Shown here: in pieces, positions 44,739 through 53,119 of the stretch
Layout of the letters: each line of letters begins with the position of its first letter
How positions within the stretch are numbered: the stretch's first letter is position 1
Source: Peptoniphilus lacrimalis DSM 7455
GTDB lineage: Bacteria > Bacillota > Clostridia > Tissierellales > Peptoniphilaceae
DNA: 64,000 nt
Direction: 5' to 3'
Assembly: GCF_000378725.1 (NCBI RefSeq)
Contig: NZ_KB900371.1
Location: 62,001-126,000 of the forward strand
Notes under the pieces: model-generated
What the model was told of the DNA's origin: nothing
The model's input: only the letters and a program-made list of their open reading frames with translations
Databases searched by the model: none
Position numbers and translations under genes: made by a program

Positions 44739-46472
44739 CTAAATATTTTCTACAAAATTTTTACCAAATAAATCTTCCAGTTTTTTTAAAGTTGTATCGT
44801 CAGCTATACTGATTTTTACATCAATATCCATGCCATAACGTTTTTTTAATACACTTTTAATTATTTCAAGCCTTTTAGGTTCATTTGTCGATTTCAAATG
44901 AAATTCATGACCAGGACCATAACAAATATTTAAAGTCCCATTTTCAAAACTTAAAGGCTTAGCATCATTTAAAAGTCCAACTAAAGGAACTTGATTTACT
45001 GCTTTTAAATCATTTAATATTTCATTCCAATCTTTTTTAATATCATTGATTCCTAAAGATTTTTCAGGTGCTCCATTATCTACAAGCTGATCATCAATGT
45101 TTTCTAAAGAATTTTTATGATATTCTTTTTTATCCTCATCAATAGACCTATCATAGTCTGAATTTTCTTCAGTATTTACTGATATAGGATCACTTTGACT
45201 GGATTTTTCTAAAACCTCATTTTCAGACTTCATATCTGAATTTAAATTTATTATATCATTTTCATTTGTATTTTCCAAAGATTGCCTATATATATTTTTA
45301 TTGATTGATGAATCTTTTGTTAGAGAACCTAAAAATTCAAGCTTTTCAACTCTTTTACTCAAATTATCTAAATTCATTTGCAAGCTTTTAAAGTTTTTCT
45401 TGTTGCAGATTTTAATGGAAGTCATTTCAAGTAAAATTCTCGGATTTTCCGCATACTTTAAATTGACCTGCAAATCTTTTAATTCATCAATTATATCAAG
45501 AATATTATCTAAATCACAAGTTGCAGCCTGTTCTTTAAAATCTTTTAAATATGTTGAATATACAAGATTTTCAGGATTTTTTAAAGTCCTAACTAACATT
45601 AAATCACGCATATGTTTTAAGAGTTGATTGTTCAAGGATAAAAAATCTTTACCTTGAATGGCTATATCATCAATTACAGAAATTGCTCTTTCGGCATCTT
45701 TGTTTAAATATGCGCTTGTAAGTTCAAATAGGCTTTCTGAAGAAGAAATACCTAAAACATCCATAGCTTTTTCTATTGAAATATGGTCGCTATCAAAAGA
45801 TAAAAGCTGATCTAGAACTGAAAGAGCATCTCTCATTGCCCCGTCAGAAGTTTTTGCTATAAGAAGATAAACTTCATCGTCTAAAGTTTTTCCTTCCATC
45901 TGACTTATATATTTTAATCTCTTAATAATGTTTTCTAAAGAAACCCTTGAAAATTCGAATTTTTGAGTTCTTGAAAGTATAGTTGCAGGAATTTTTTCTT
46001 TTTCTGTTGTAGCTAAAATAAAAATAAGATGACTGGGAGGTTCTTCTAATATCTTTAAAAGTGCATTAAAGGCACCCTTAGAAAGCATGTGAACTTCATC
46101 TATTATATACACCTTATATTTTAAAAAAGTTGGTGGGTAAATTACTTTATCTTTCAAATCACGAATATCGTCTACCCCGTTATTTGAAGCAGCATCCATC
46201 TCTACAACATCAACAGAGGTGTTATTTAAATTAGAAAGACAGGATTTGCATTTGTTACATGGATTCCCATCAATCGGATGCTCGCAATTAACAGCCCTAG
46301 CAAAAATTTTTGCAGCTGATGTTTTACCAGTTCCTCTGGTTCCTGAAAATAAGTATGCGTGAGAAACTTCATTATTTTTTATTTGATTTTTTAAGCTCAT
46401 GACTAGAGCATCTTGACCTATCATTTGGTTGAAATCCAAAGGTCTATATTTTCTATATAAAGCTTTATACAT
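44739..46472 (-). CDS. dnaX: DNA polymerase III subunits gamma/tau
   Basis: 577 residues: clamp-loader ATPase with Walker A LFSGTRGTGKTSAAK near 43-56, zinc site CEHPIDGNPCNKCKSC, Walker B VYIIDEVHML, sensor 1 ATTEKEKIPATILSR. After domain III the linker (about 375-460) is acidic and Asn/Ser-rich, then a C-terminal domain with IKKDWNEILNDLKAV that binds the polymerase. No obvious frameshift slippage run for a separate gamma form was checked. Starts the conserved dnaX-ybaB-recR unit. Confidence 0.95.
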   Translation of the reverse strand: MYKALYRKYRPLDFNQMIGQDALVMSLKNQIKNNEVSHAYLFSGTRGTGKTSAAKIFARAVNCEHPIDGNPCNKCKSCLSNLNNTSVDVVEMDAASNNGVDDIRDLKDKVIYPPTFLKYKVYIIDEVHMLSKGAFNALLKILEEPPSHLIFILATTEKEKIPATILSRTQKFEFSRVSLENIIKRLKYISQMEGKTLDDEVYLLIAKTSDGAMRDALSVLDQLLSFDSDHISIEKAMDVLGISSSESLFELTSAYLNKDAERAISVIDDIAIQGKDFLSLNNQLLKHMRDLMLVRTLKNPENLVYSTYLKDFKEQAATCDLDNILDIIDELKDLQVNLKYAENPRILLEMTSIKICNKKNFKSLQMNLDNLSKRVEKLEFLGSLTKDSSINKNIYRQSLENTNENDIINLNSDMKSENEVLEKSSQSDPISVNTEENSDYDRSIDEDKKEYHKNSLENIDDQLVDNGAPEKSLGINDIKKDWNEILNDLKAVNQVPLVGLLNDAKPLSFENGTLNICYGPGHEFHLKSTNEPKRLEIIKSVLKKRYGMDIDVKISIADDTTLKKLEDLFGKNFVENI

Positions 46473-46492
46473 TTTCTTTATTCACCATTTTT

Positions 46493-46501
46493 ATTATAGC
46501 A
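46493..46501 (-). promoter_or_regulatory. Extended -10 promoter of dnaX-ybaB-recR
   Basis: TGCTATAAT on minus, 20 bp upstream of the dnaX ATG at 46472. Confidence 0.55.
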
Positions 46502-46611
46502 AAAATATTGAAAATAATAAATTATCTAATATTTTTAACAGGACTTTCACAACATTATCACAAACAATCAATATCATATAGGAACAGATATTATTTAGGA
46601 GGAATTAAATT

Positions 46612-46893
46612 ATGAAGAATTTAAAGAAATTAGCTAGTATTGGTATCGCTTCTGTTCTTATGTTAGGAATGGTTGCTTGCCAAAGCGGAAATAAAACAAA
46701 TGCAAATAAAGCTCAAGAAAATGCAGTAGAAGCTCAAGAAAATGCTGATAAGAATCAAGCAGAAGCTAATGCATCTCAAGCTGAAGCTAACAAAGCTAAA
46801 AACGACGCTCAAGAAGCTGCTAAAGAAGAAGCTACTAGCAATGCTTCAACTGAAGAAGCTACAAACAACGCTTCAACTGAAAAAGCTGAATAA
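46612..46893 (+). CDS. Small Ala/Asn/Glu-rich lipoprotein
   Basis: 93 residues. Signal peptide MKNLKKLASIGIASVLML ends with the lipobox MVAC (Cys23). The mature 70 residues are nearly all Ala, Glu, Asn, Gln, Lys and Thr with repeated NKAQENA/NQAEANA units; a helical, extended rod is likely. The last part is a direct repeat, ATSNASTEEATNNASTE. Excellent TTAGGAGGAATTAAATT start and strong terminator suggest high expression as a single gene. It resembles small Lpp-like or Ala-rich surface lipoproteins in composition only; no family assigned. Confidence 0.85.
   Translation: MKNLKKLASIGIASVLMLGMVACQSGNKTNANKAQENAVEAQENADKNQAEANASQAEANKAKNDAQEAAKEEATSNASTEEATNNASTEKAE
46828..46889. repeat. Imperfect direct repeat in the small lipoprotein gene
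   Basis: Two roughly 30-bp copies containing GCTTCAACTGAA and flanking GAAGCTAC/AAAGCT sequence, coding for ATSNASTEE and ATNNASTEK. Confidence 0.55.
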
Positions 46894-46906
46894 TTTTTTT
46901 AAAGTT

Positions 46907-46932
46907 AGGGTCTCTTTTGAGGCCCTTTTTTT
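46907..46932 (+). terminator. Terminator of the small lipoprotein gene
   Basis: Stem AGGGTCTC/GAGGCCCT (46907-46914 and 46919-46926), TTTT loop, followed by T7. One G-T pair. Confidence 0.9.
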
Positions 46933-46983
46933 ACATATATTATTATAATAAAACATTTTTTAATATTTAATAATTTACATTTA

Positions 46984-46992
46984 TGATATAAT
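46984..46992 (+). promoter_or_regulatory. Extended -10 promoter of the zinc-ribbon gene
   Basis: TGATATAAT, 27 bp before the ATG at 47020; AGAAGGTGGC ribosome-binding site. Confidence 0.6.
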
Positions 46993-47019
46993 AATATTAA
47001 TTTTGAAAGAAGGTGGCAT

Positions 47020-48615
47020 ATGTTTTGTCCTAATTGTGGAAATATTGTTTCAAAAGATGACAATTACTGTACCCTTTGTGGGAAAAAGCTTAAAAATATT
47101 AAAATAAGCGTAGAAAATTTAGAAGATACTGTAAATACCAGTAAAACAACTACTAAAGAATCTACAAAAGATGTTACAAGGATTTTTAATCCACATAAAT
47201 TAGATGGCATAGATACTACTGATGACATAAAAAATATAATTGCTGCTGTTGATAAAAAGATTTCTAAAAATATTAGAGATTATGAAAATCGTTCTAACAC
47301 TTTAGACGATATCCCCAAAGTTAAAGAAACTAAATCGGCTCCAATTATAAAAAAAGATTCACCTAAAAAAGATGAAAATTTAAGTAAGAAGACTGATGTT
47401 AAAGAATCTGCTCCTCAAAAAAATATAAAATCTGATGAAAATTCTTTTAACGAATTCAAGATGTCTGAAAAAGAATTAGTTAGAAGAGTTCAAGAAGAAC
47501 TAAAAAGAAATAATTTTAGCGAAAAAGATTATGAAAATTCTGATGATTCTTTAAATGACAAAAAATCTGAGGCTAAAGCTGAAGATAAAAATAAGAAAAA
47601 GACATTAAAAGATAAATGGAAAGATTTTATAAATGAAGACGATGATGAATTTTCCATCTTCAATGATTTAAAAAAGGATAAATCTTTAAAAACTGCTAAA
47701 GAAAGAGATTTTCACCTAACAAATACTGAGGACTATTCTAATAAATCGATTGAACAAACATTGTCTGTTCCGAAAATTACAACTGAAAATGAAAAATTTT
47801 TAGATAAGATTGTCAGTAAAGAAAAAAGAAAAAACAAAGCTGAAAATAAAAAAATAAATAATTCTTCTAAAGAAAATGATAAAGTTTCTCCAAAGAATCA
47901 TACAAAAAGTAAATTTTGGAATAATGAAAAAATTAAATCAAATATAAAAGAAGAAAAAATAAAATTATCTAAACTAAAAGATAATATAGAGGATGATTTT
48001 AAGGAAAAACATATAAATAAAATAGAAAATGTCGATACCAATAGCTTTCTATTAAATAACTTCAAAAGATTTTCTGTCTTAAATCTAAATTTTTCTGATT
48101 TTCTAAAGAATATTAAAAGCAATGAAAGTTTGACATTGCTTGGTCTAGGCATCCTATTGATTTTTGTGCCAATGTTTATAGGTCAAGGAAAATTATCTTT
48201 TAATCTTATATTTTTCTTACTTTTAAAACTCGTTTTTGACTATATTCAGTTTTCTATACCTTTAAAAGTAGCAAAGGAAAAAACCAATCTTACAGAAAGC
48301 TCTGATAGGTTTAGAATCAATGTTTTAATAAACTGGTTTTATACGAAAATACTTTTATTCATAGGATATATAATAACACCTATGGGTGGATTTTTCCAAT
48401 TTAACCTTTTAAAAGCTATGACACCAATGCCAATAGCTACAATAATTATAATTCTTCTATCCCCTATCATAGCCTTGGGATTTTATTATAGGGATTTAGA
48501 GAAAAACAAAATTATAGATTTTGTCGGATGGTACTCATCAATGTTTATTTTGTTTGAACTGATCTTCAAACTATCATGGTTTGGTCTAAACTTTATATTT
48601 AATACTTTGTTTTAA
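47020..48615 (+). CDS. Zinc-ribbon protein with long disordered linker and C-terminal membrane domain
   Basis: 531 residues in three parts. (1) N-terminal zinc ribbon FCPNCGNIVSKDDNYCTLCGK with two CxxC pairs. (2) About residues 30-350, a highly charged, Lys/Asp/Glu/Asn/Ser-rich, probably disordered or helical linker. (3) About 365-531, four or five membrane spans ([86 protein letters not shown]). Zinc-ribbon/membrane proteins are common in Firmicutes with unknown function; no signal peptide, so the ribbon and linker are cytoplasmic. Monocistronic. Confidence 0.8.
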   Translation: MFCPNCGNIVSKDDNYCTLCGKKLKNIKISVENLEDTVNTSKTTTKESTKDVTRIFNPHKLDGIDTTDDIKNIIAAVDKKISKNIRDYENRSNTLDDIPKVKETKSAPIIKKDSPKKDENLSKKTDVKESAPQKNIKSDENSFNEFKMSEKELVRRVQEELKRNNFSEKDYENSDDSLNDKKSEAKAEDKNKKKTLKDKWKDFINEDDDEFSIFNDLKKDKSLKTAKERDFHLTNTEDYSNKSIEQTLSVPKITTENEKFLDKIVSKEKRKNKAENKKINNSSKENDKVSPKNHTKSKFWNNEKIKSNIKEEKIKLSKLKDNIEDDFKEKHINKIENVDTNSFLLNNFKRFSVLNLNFSDFLKNIKSNESLTLLGLGILLIFVPMFIGQGKLSFNLIFFLLLKLVFDYIQFSIPLKVAKEKTNLTESSDRFRINVLINWFYTKILLFIGYIITPMGGFFQFNLLKAMTPMPIATIIIILLSPIIALGFYYRDLEKNKIIDFVGWYSSMFILFELIFKLSWFGLNFIFNTLF

Positions 48616-48690
48616 AAAAGCTGCCTTAAGTAAGGTTTTCTAAGTTGGCAAAAAACCAACTTAGAAAACTGCTTTAAATGGCAGCTTTTT
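48614..48690. terminator. Large bidirectional terminator overlapping both flanking stops
   Basis: Interrupted stem of more than 25 pairs: AAAAAGCTGCC...TTTTCTAAGTTGG (from 48615) pairs with CCAACTTAGAAAA...GGCAGCTTTTT (to 48690), around a short CAAAAAA loop. The left arm starts at the stop of the zinc-ribbon gene; the right arm contains the last five codons and stop of the convergent membrane gene. Both strands end in a T-run. Confidence 0.85.
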
Positions 48691-49414
48691 CTTTGATAGA
48701 TTTTCTCCATTTGCTTCCCAATAAATAAATAATATATATGAGTAAATTATAAATAGCAAAAACAAAAATAGTATAAATTATTTTATTCACTGAATCAAAA
48801 AAACCAGTAAATATTGGACTATGAAGTAAATATCCAGCATTTGAACCTGTAGAATAACCAAAAATAAGAAAAACTAAAAGATTTATATTTGCAAATTCAT
48901 ACATGAATTTTAACTGTCCCTTTGAAAACTCGTAATTATCCACAAAAATAAATATTGCAGCGCAAATAATTATCATAAAGTGTTTTGCAAAGAAGCAAAA
49001 AACTGTTGCATGAGGAAATTTGTAAGGATAAATATCCGGAGATATTAAAGCCAACACTCCACCTATACATCCCCAATAAATATTAACTGTTTTAAAGCTA
49101 TCTTTTTCGTTAAATAAAAGTGCAAAAAAACCTGCCCATTGTGCAATTCTACAGGTATATATTGGAAGCAAATCAGCCCAACTAAAAGGCTCTTTTAGAA
49201 AAAAATAATAGTAAATAAATTCTTCAAGAATAACAAAAAATATTAAAAATAATCTCAAAGCTTTTTTAAAGTTTTCTGAATTTTCAATTATATTGCTATT
49301 TTTATATATACCAACCAGTATTAATGCAATAAAAATAATTATCGAGATATGTGCTAGAGAAAATTTTTCAAAAGGTACATTTTCATTAGTATGTCTAAAA
49401 AAATAAGTCAACAA
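48674..49414 (-). CDS. YwaF/TMEM164-like integral membrane protein
   Basis: About 246 residues with six to seven membrane spans. Family landmarks: PFSWADLLPIYTCRIAQWAGF, WGCIGGVLALISPDIYP, FPHATVFCFFAKHFMIIICA and GYSTGSNAGYLLHSPIF, matching the TIGR02206/YwaF group whose eukaryotic relative TMEM164 is an acyltransferase; bacterial activity is unknown. Start is uncertain: the in-frame GTG at 49423 lacks a ribosome-binding site, whereas AGGTGA lies correctly before the TTG codons at 49414 and 49411. I use 49414. Confidence 0.78.
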   Translation of the reverse strand: MLTYFFRHTNENVPFEKFSLAHISIIIFIALILVGIYKNSNIIENSENFKKALRLFLIFFVILEEFIYYYFFLKEPFSWADLLPIYTCRIAQWAGFFALLFNEKDSFKTVNIYWGCIGGVLALISPDIYPYKFPHATVFCFFAKHFMIIICAAIFIFVDNYEFSKGQLKFMYEFANINLLVFLIFGYSTGSNAGYLLHSPIFTGFFDSVNKIIYTIFVFAIYNLLIYIIYLLGSKWRKSIKEKAAI

Positions 49415-49501
49415 ATTTATCACCTACAGTAAAAATATTAACCCCACCATTACATAAAAGTGGCATAAATTTTATCTAAAAATATTTAATTTATAATCAA
49501 T

Positions 49502-49523
49502 AAAACCGCCTATAAGACGGTTT
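49502..49523 (-). terminator. Terminator of phaE-phaC
   Basis: Stem AAAACCG/CGGTTT (49502-49508 and 49518-49523) with a partly paired loop, 12 bp past the phaC stop; T-rich on minus. Confidence 0.7.
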
Positions 49524-49534
49524 ATTAAATTAAT

Positions 49535-50605
49535 TTATTTATGTTCATTTAAAAAATCATTGATTTTTGGTGCGACTTCTCTTTGGCTCCTACTGCTAAC
49601 AAATAAACCAATATGACCTGTATTTACTTCTAAAAGCTCCTTATCTTCAGAAGAAACTGCATCCATAATAGGTCTTGTTGCTGCTGGTGGAACCTGATTA
49701 TCTTTCAAACCTAAAATTGCTAGGAAAGGACACTTGATATTTTTTAAATCTACTTTTTTCTTCCCATCAAGTGAAAATTCTCCTTTAATTAAAGAATTTT
49801 TATGATACATTTCTATTTGAAATTCCTTATAAGCCCTGCCTACTTGATCAGGTGAGTCAAAAATCCATTGTTCCATCCTTAAAAAGTTGGCAAGTTTTTC
49901 TTCATCATCAATATAATCAATAAGACCAACATATTTATCAATCATTAGATCTAAGGGTTTTAAAAATACAAAACCTGCATTCATAAATTCACCAGGAATA
50001 TTTCCAAATGTATCTACTAAAACTTCTGGATCCAAATACTTGCCCCATTTAAAAAGTAAACCATCGTTTGTAGAAAAATCCACAGGTGTAACAAGACTAA
50101 CTAGATTTTTAATCTTATTTTGATTTAAAGCTGTGTATATATAAGAAAAAGTTCCGCCCTGGCAAATTCCCATAAGATTAATTTTATTTAATTTATGTCT
50201 TTTCCTTATAAGATCAACACAATCATTAATATAACCATTGATATAGTCATCAAGACCAATATATCTGTCATCAGCAGTTGGATATCCCCAATCAATTATA
50301 TATAAATCTTGACCACCTTTTAAGAGATTTCTAATAATAGATTTATCTTCTTGTAAATCCATCATATATTGTTTGTTGACAAGTGCATAAACAATCAAAA
50401 GTGGTGTCTTGTTTATATTTTCGACTAAGGGTCTATAATGGTATAATTTCATCTTATCTTCTTCAAAAATAAGGTCTTTGGGAGTTTCATTAAAACCACT
50501 GTAATCAACATTCATAATATTATTTATGCCCTTTAAAAGTTTGTCATATGATTTTAAAGATTGAGTCAAAGACTTATCAACTTCAATTCCATAAAAATTA
50601 TCCAA
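49535..50605 (-). CDS. phaC: Class III polyhydroxyalkanoate synthase catalytic subunit PhaC
   Basis: 356 residues, alpha/beta-hydrolase fold. The triad is complete: Cys148 in the lipase-like box GICQGGTF, Asp302 in LGLKDNQVPP and His331 in NTGHIGLF, numbering almost identical to the class III enzyme of Allochromatium (Cys149, Asp302, His331). Other family stretches: IIDWGYPTADDRYIGLDDY and LVTPVDFS. Polymerises (R)-3-hydroxyacyl-CoA on granules together with PhaE. A TTG start at 50605 with AAGGAGGTATTC. 11 bp behind phaE. Confidence 0.93.
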   Translation of the reverse strand: MDNFYGIEVDKSLTQSLKSYDKLLKGINNIMNVDYSGFNETPKDLIFEEDKMKLYHYRPLVENINKTPLLIVYALVNKQYMMDLQEDKSIIRNLLKGGQDLYIIDWGYPTADDRYIGLDDYINGYINDCVDLIRKRHKLNKINLMGICQGGTFSYIYTALNQNKIKNLVSLVTPVDFSTNDGLLFKWGKYLDPEVLVDTFGNIPGEFMNAGFVFLKPLDLMIDKYVGLIDYIDDEEKLANFLRMEQWIFDSPDQVGRAYKEFQIEMYHKNSLIKGEFSLDGKKKVDLKNIKCPFLAILGLKDNQVPPAATRPIMDAVSSEDKELLEVNTGHIGLFVSSRSQREVAPKINDFLNEHK

Positions 50606-50616
50606 AGAATACCTCC

Positions 50617-51660
50617 TTAATCCTCAAAATTATCCTTATCTTTTTCCCTAAGCTCTCTTTTTAAATTACGAATTTCTTTTTTTAAATCATAAACAGACTT
50701 GTAAAGAGAATCCATATCTTCATTTGTAGGTATAGGTAAATTCTTAAAAGCATCCATTATAAGCTTATCTAAATCTTTTTTCAAAAACATTAATGAATCC
50801 ACATAATTTCCTAAAAATTTGCTAAATTCGTCTGAATAAAATAATTTGTCAAAATTTTTAGAAACATTAGACTTCCAAAATTCATAAAATTCTTCAAAAG
50901 TCTTGGGTGTATTATCATTTTTAACATTTTCCACAAAAGAATTTACAACATCTTCTGTTGTATCCATTACAACAGTATTTAATTTTATATTAAGTTCAGC
51001 AAAATAAATTATAAATTTTATAAATCTATCAAAAGTTTGCATACGAACCTGATAAGTGTTTCTATCAATTCCAAATTGCGGTGCATTTAAAAGCTTTTCA
51101 TAAGTCTTCTTATAATTTTCTTTCCAAATATTGAAAAACTCAAGGAAGCCTTCAGGGTCTAATAAGGCACCTTTCATGAAACTATCAACTAAATTTTCAC
51201 TTGCATCCATCCAAGGCCCATAAATTATATTTGCAGTTTCCTTATAAGTATTTGTTAATTCATAAGCCTGTTTGAAAAGGTCCTGTAAATCTAAGGGTAA
51301 AAGAGGAAATATGTGATTATTTATAAATTTAACTTGACTCACTTTGAAGTTTTCTAAAGCTTCGTCTATAACCTTTTTACTGTCCTTATAATTGTCCAAA
51401 AAAGAGTCCTTATATAACTTATAAAGGTCATAATATATCTTTGAAGAATCTTTGATTTTATTTATAACTTGGAAAGGACTTCCTGTATAGTTAAAAAAAT
51501 CCTGATTAATAAAAGAACCCATCATTTTTTCATAGTTAAGAAAAGGATTCATATTCGAACCAGCGTTTTTTGCAAAATTTTCTGTGAATTTAGACCAGGC
51601 ATCCATAGATTTCTTTTGCCAATCCATATAATTATCAAAAAATTTAAAATCATTTTCCAC
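50617..51660 (-). CDS. phaE: Class III polyhydroxyalkanoate synthase subunit PhaE
   Basis: 347 residues, largely helical and charged, with aromatic-rich stretches: DNYMDWQKKSMDAWSKF at the start, YKKTYEKLLNAPQFGIDRNTYQV near 190 and TFEEFYEFWKSNVSKNFDKL near 250, and a C-terminal coiled coil (YKSVYDLKKEIRNLKREL). These fit PhaE, which is required for PhaC activity. GTG start at 51660 with AGGAGG eight bases upstream. Precedes phaC by 11 bp; no phaA, phaB, phaP or phaZ is in the window. Confidence 0.88.
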   Translation of the reverse strand: MENDFKFFDNYMDWQKKSMDAWSKFTENFAKNAGSNMNPFLNYEKMMGSFINQDFFNYTGSPFQVINKIKDSSKIYYDLYKLYKDSFLDNYKDSKKVIDEALENFKVSQVKFINNHIFPLLPLDLQDLFKQAYELTNTYKETANIIYGPWMDASENLVDSFMKGALLDPEGFLEFFNIWKENYKKTYEKLLNAPQFGIDRNTYQVRMQTFDRFIKFIIYFAELNIKLNTVVMDTTEDVVNSFVENVKNDNTPKTFEEFYEFWKSNVSKNFDKLFYSDEFSKFLGNYVDSLMFLKKDLDKLIMDAFKNLPIPTNEDMDSLYKSVYDLKKEIRNLKRELREKDKDNFED

Positions 51661-51685
51661 TAAAACTACCTCCTATCATAATTAC

Positions 51686-51715
51686 ATCATAACATTTTAC
51701 TTATTACTTATGCAA
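51686..51715 (-). promoter_or_regulatory. Promoter of phaE-phaC
   Basis: On minus TTGCAT (51715-51710), 18-bp spacer, TATGAT (51691-51686), 26 bp before the GTG start. Confidence 0.5.
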
Positions 51716-51829
51716 ATATATTAAATATATAAATCGTTAAGTTTTAATTATATTATAATGAGTAGCATTAAAATATTTTTTAAATTTGTGAATTATTTAA
51801 TAAAATTTTTCCAACAAATATATAAAAAA

Positions 51830-51851
51830 GAACTTAGCATATGCTAAGTTC
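51830..51851 (-). terminator. Terminator of the BMP lipoprotein gene
   Basis: Perfect palindrome, GAACTTAGCAT next to its reverse complement ATGCTAAGTTC (11-bp arms, no spacer); six A on the left give T6 on minus. Lies 15 bp past the stop. Confidence 0.8.
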
Positions 51852-51865
51852 AAAAATCTTTTTAA

Positions 51866-52984
51866 TTAGTTTTGATATTCTTTGTAAGTTTCTTCATTGT
51901 AAGGAACTTTAATATCACCTGATATTATTTTTTTAGTTAATTCTGGAATTTTATCTAAAATTTCTTTCTTAACGTGTTTATCAGAAGTTGGTGCAATACC
52001 TACTGCTCCTTCATCTGCAAGGCCTAATTCTATAGTCTTTCCACCTTCAAATTTTCCTTCTTTCATAGTTTTAATTACATTATAAACTGCAACATCAGCA
52101 TTTTTCATAGCAGAAGTAAGCACATTATCAGGTCCAACTTCGTATTGGTCTTTATCAACACCGATAGCCCACATTGTTTTATTGTCTTTACTAGCATCTT
52201 TTGCTGCTGCAATAACACCATCTCCAGCTCCTCCAGCTGCGTGGAATACAACATCAGCTCCGTTTTGATACATTGTAAGAGCTATTGATTTACCTTTTTG
52301 TGCATCAGTAAATCCACCAACATATTGGCTCATAACTTCAATTTTTGTTCCTTTTTCTTTAGCTGCATAATCAACTCCAGCTCTGTAACCATATTCAAAG
52401 CCCCAAATAATATTACCTTCTTGACCACCAACAAAACCAACTTTATTAGTTTGGGAAGTCATACCAGCAATATAACCAACTAAGAAAGATGGTTCTTGTG
52501 CTCTAAACATAATTCCTAATAAATTTGATGGAGCTTCTTTTTCTCCGCCATTAGTTGGGTCAACATCAACAATAGCATAATTAATTTCAGGATAATTTTG
52601 AGCAGCTTCTGTTATAGCATCACCCATTTTAAAACCAGCACCAACAATCAAATTTTTTTCTTGGTCAACAAAAGTTTCAAGGTTAGGTACATAATCAGCA
52701 GCTTGTTTAGATTCCAAATAAGAACTTTCAATTCCTAAATCCTTAACAGCTTTATCAATACCTTCTTTTACACCTTGATTGAATGATTGGTCATTAAGAC
52801 CACCTTCATCAGTTACGAAACCTACATTGATTTTTTCATCAGTAGATTTTTCTTGACTAGCTTCATTAGTGTTAGCATTTTCTTTCTCTGTGTTTTTTGA
52901 AGCATTATCTTTGTTTCCTCCACAGGCAGTCATTGCTACAGCTATAAATAATATTAAAGCTAATAGAGTTTTTTTGATTTTCAT
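51866..52984 (-). CDS. bmpA: BMP-family substrate-binding lipoprotein (nucleoside/PnrA-like)
   Basis: 372 residues. Lipoprotein signal MKIKKTLLALILFIAVAMTAC then a Asn/Lys/Glu-rich linker to about residue 48. Core: VGFVTDEGGLNDQSFNQGV near 54, GAGFKMGDAI, GFVGGQEGNIIWGFEYGYRAG, VVFHAAGGAGDGVI, IGVDKDQYEVGPDNVLTSA. These match PnrA/Med/BmpA purine-nucleoside-binding proteins. No permease or ATPase gene lies beside it, so its transporter must be elsewhere. Strong RBS and consensus-like promoter suggest abundant expression. Confidence 0.92.
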   Translation of the reverse strand: MKIKKTLLALILFIAVAMTACGGNKDNASKNTEKENANTNEASQEKSTDEKINVGFVTDEGGLNDQSFNQGVKEGIDKAVKDLGIESSYLESKQAADYVPNLETFVDQEKNLIVGAGFKMGDAITEAAQNYPEINYAIVDVDPTNGGEKEAPSNLLGIMFRAQEPSFLVGYIAGMTSQTNKVGFVGGQEGNIIWGFEYGYRAGVDYAAKEKGTKIEVMSQYVGGFTDAQKGKSIALTMYQNGADVVFHAAGGAGDGVIAAAKDASKDNKTMWAIGVDKDQYEVGPDNVLTSAMKNADVAVYNVIKTMKEGKFEGGKTIELGLADEGAVGIAPTSDKHVKKEILDKIPELTKKIISGDIKVPYNEETYKEYQN

Positions 52985-53013
52985 ATATTTCCTCCTAATA
53001 ATTTTCTCATTAA

Positions 53014-53042
53014 ATTATATAACAATAAATAATTTTTTACAA
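53014..53042 (-). promoter_or_regulatory. Promoter of the BMP lipoprotein gene
   Basis: On minus TTGTAA (53042-53037), 17-bp spacer, TATAAT (53019-53014), 29 bp before the ATG. Confidence 0.7.
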
Positions 53043-53082
53043 TTTCTATTGTAAACGATTTTTATATTTATTTATGCAAAAA

Positions 53083-53102
53083 AATCCGCAAAAATGCGGA
53101 TT
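53083..53102 (-). terminator. Terminator of the 338-residue membrane protein gene
   Basis: Perfect stem AATCCGCA/TGCGGATT (53083-53090 and 53095-53102) with AAAA loop; A-run on the left gives T-run on minus. Located 17 bp past the stop. Confidence 0.85.
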
Positions 53103-53119
53103 ATAATCATTTTAAAATT

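Noticed and set aside
46742-46948. Lys/Leu-rich frame overlapping the small lipoprotein
   Set aside because: Alternative frame of the Ala/Asn/Glu repeats; runs into the terminator and has no ribosome-binding site.
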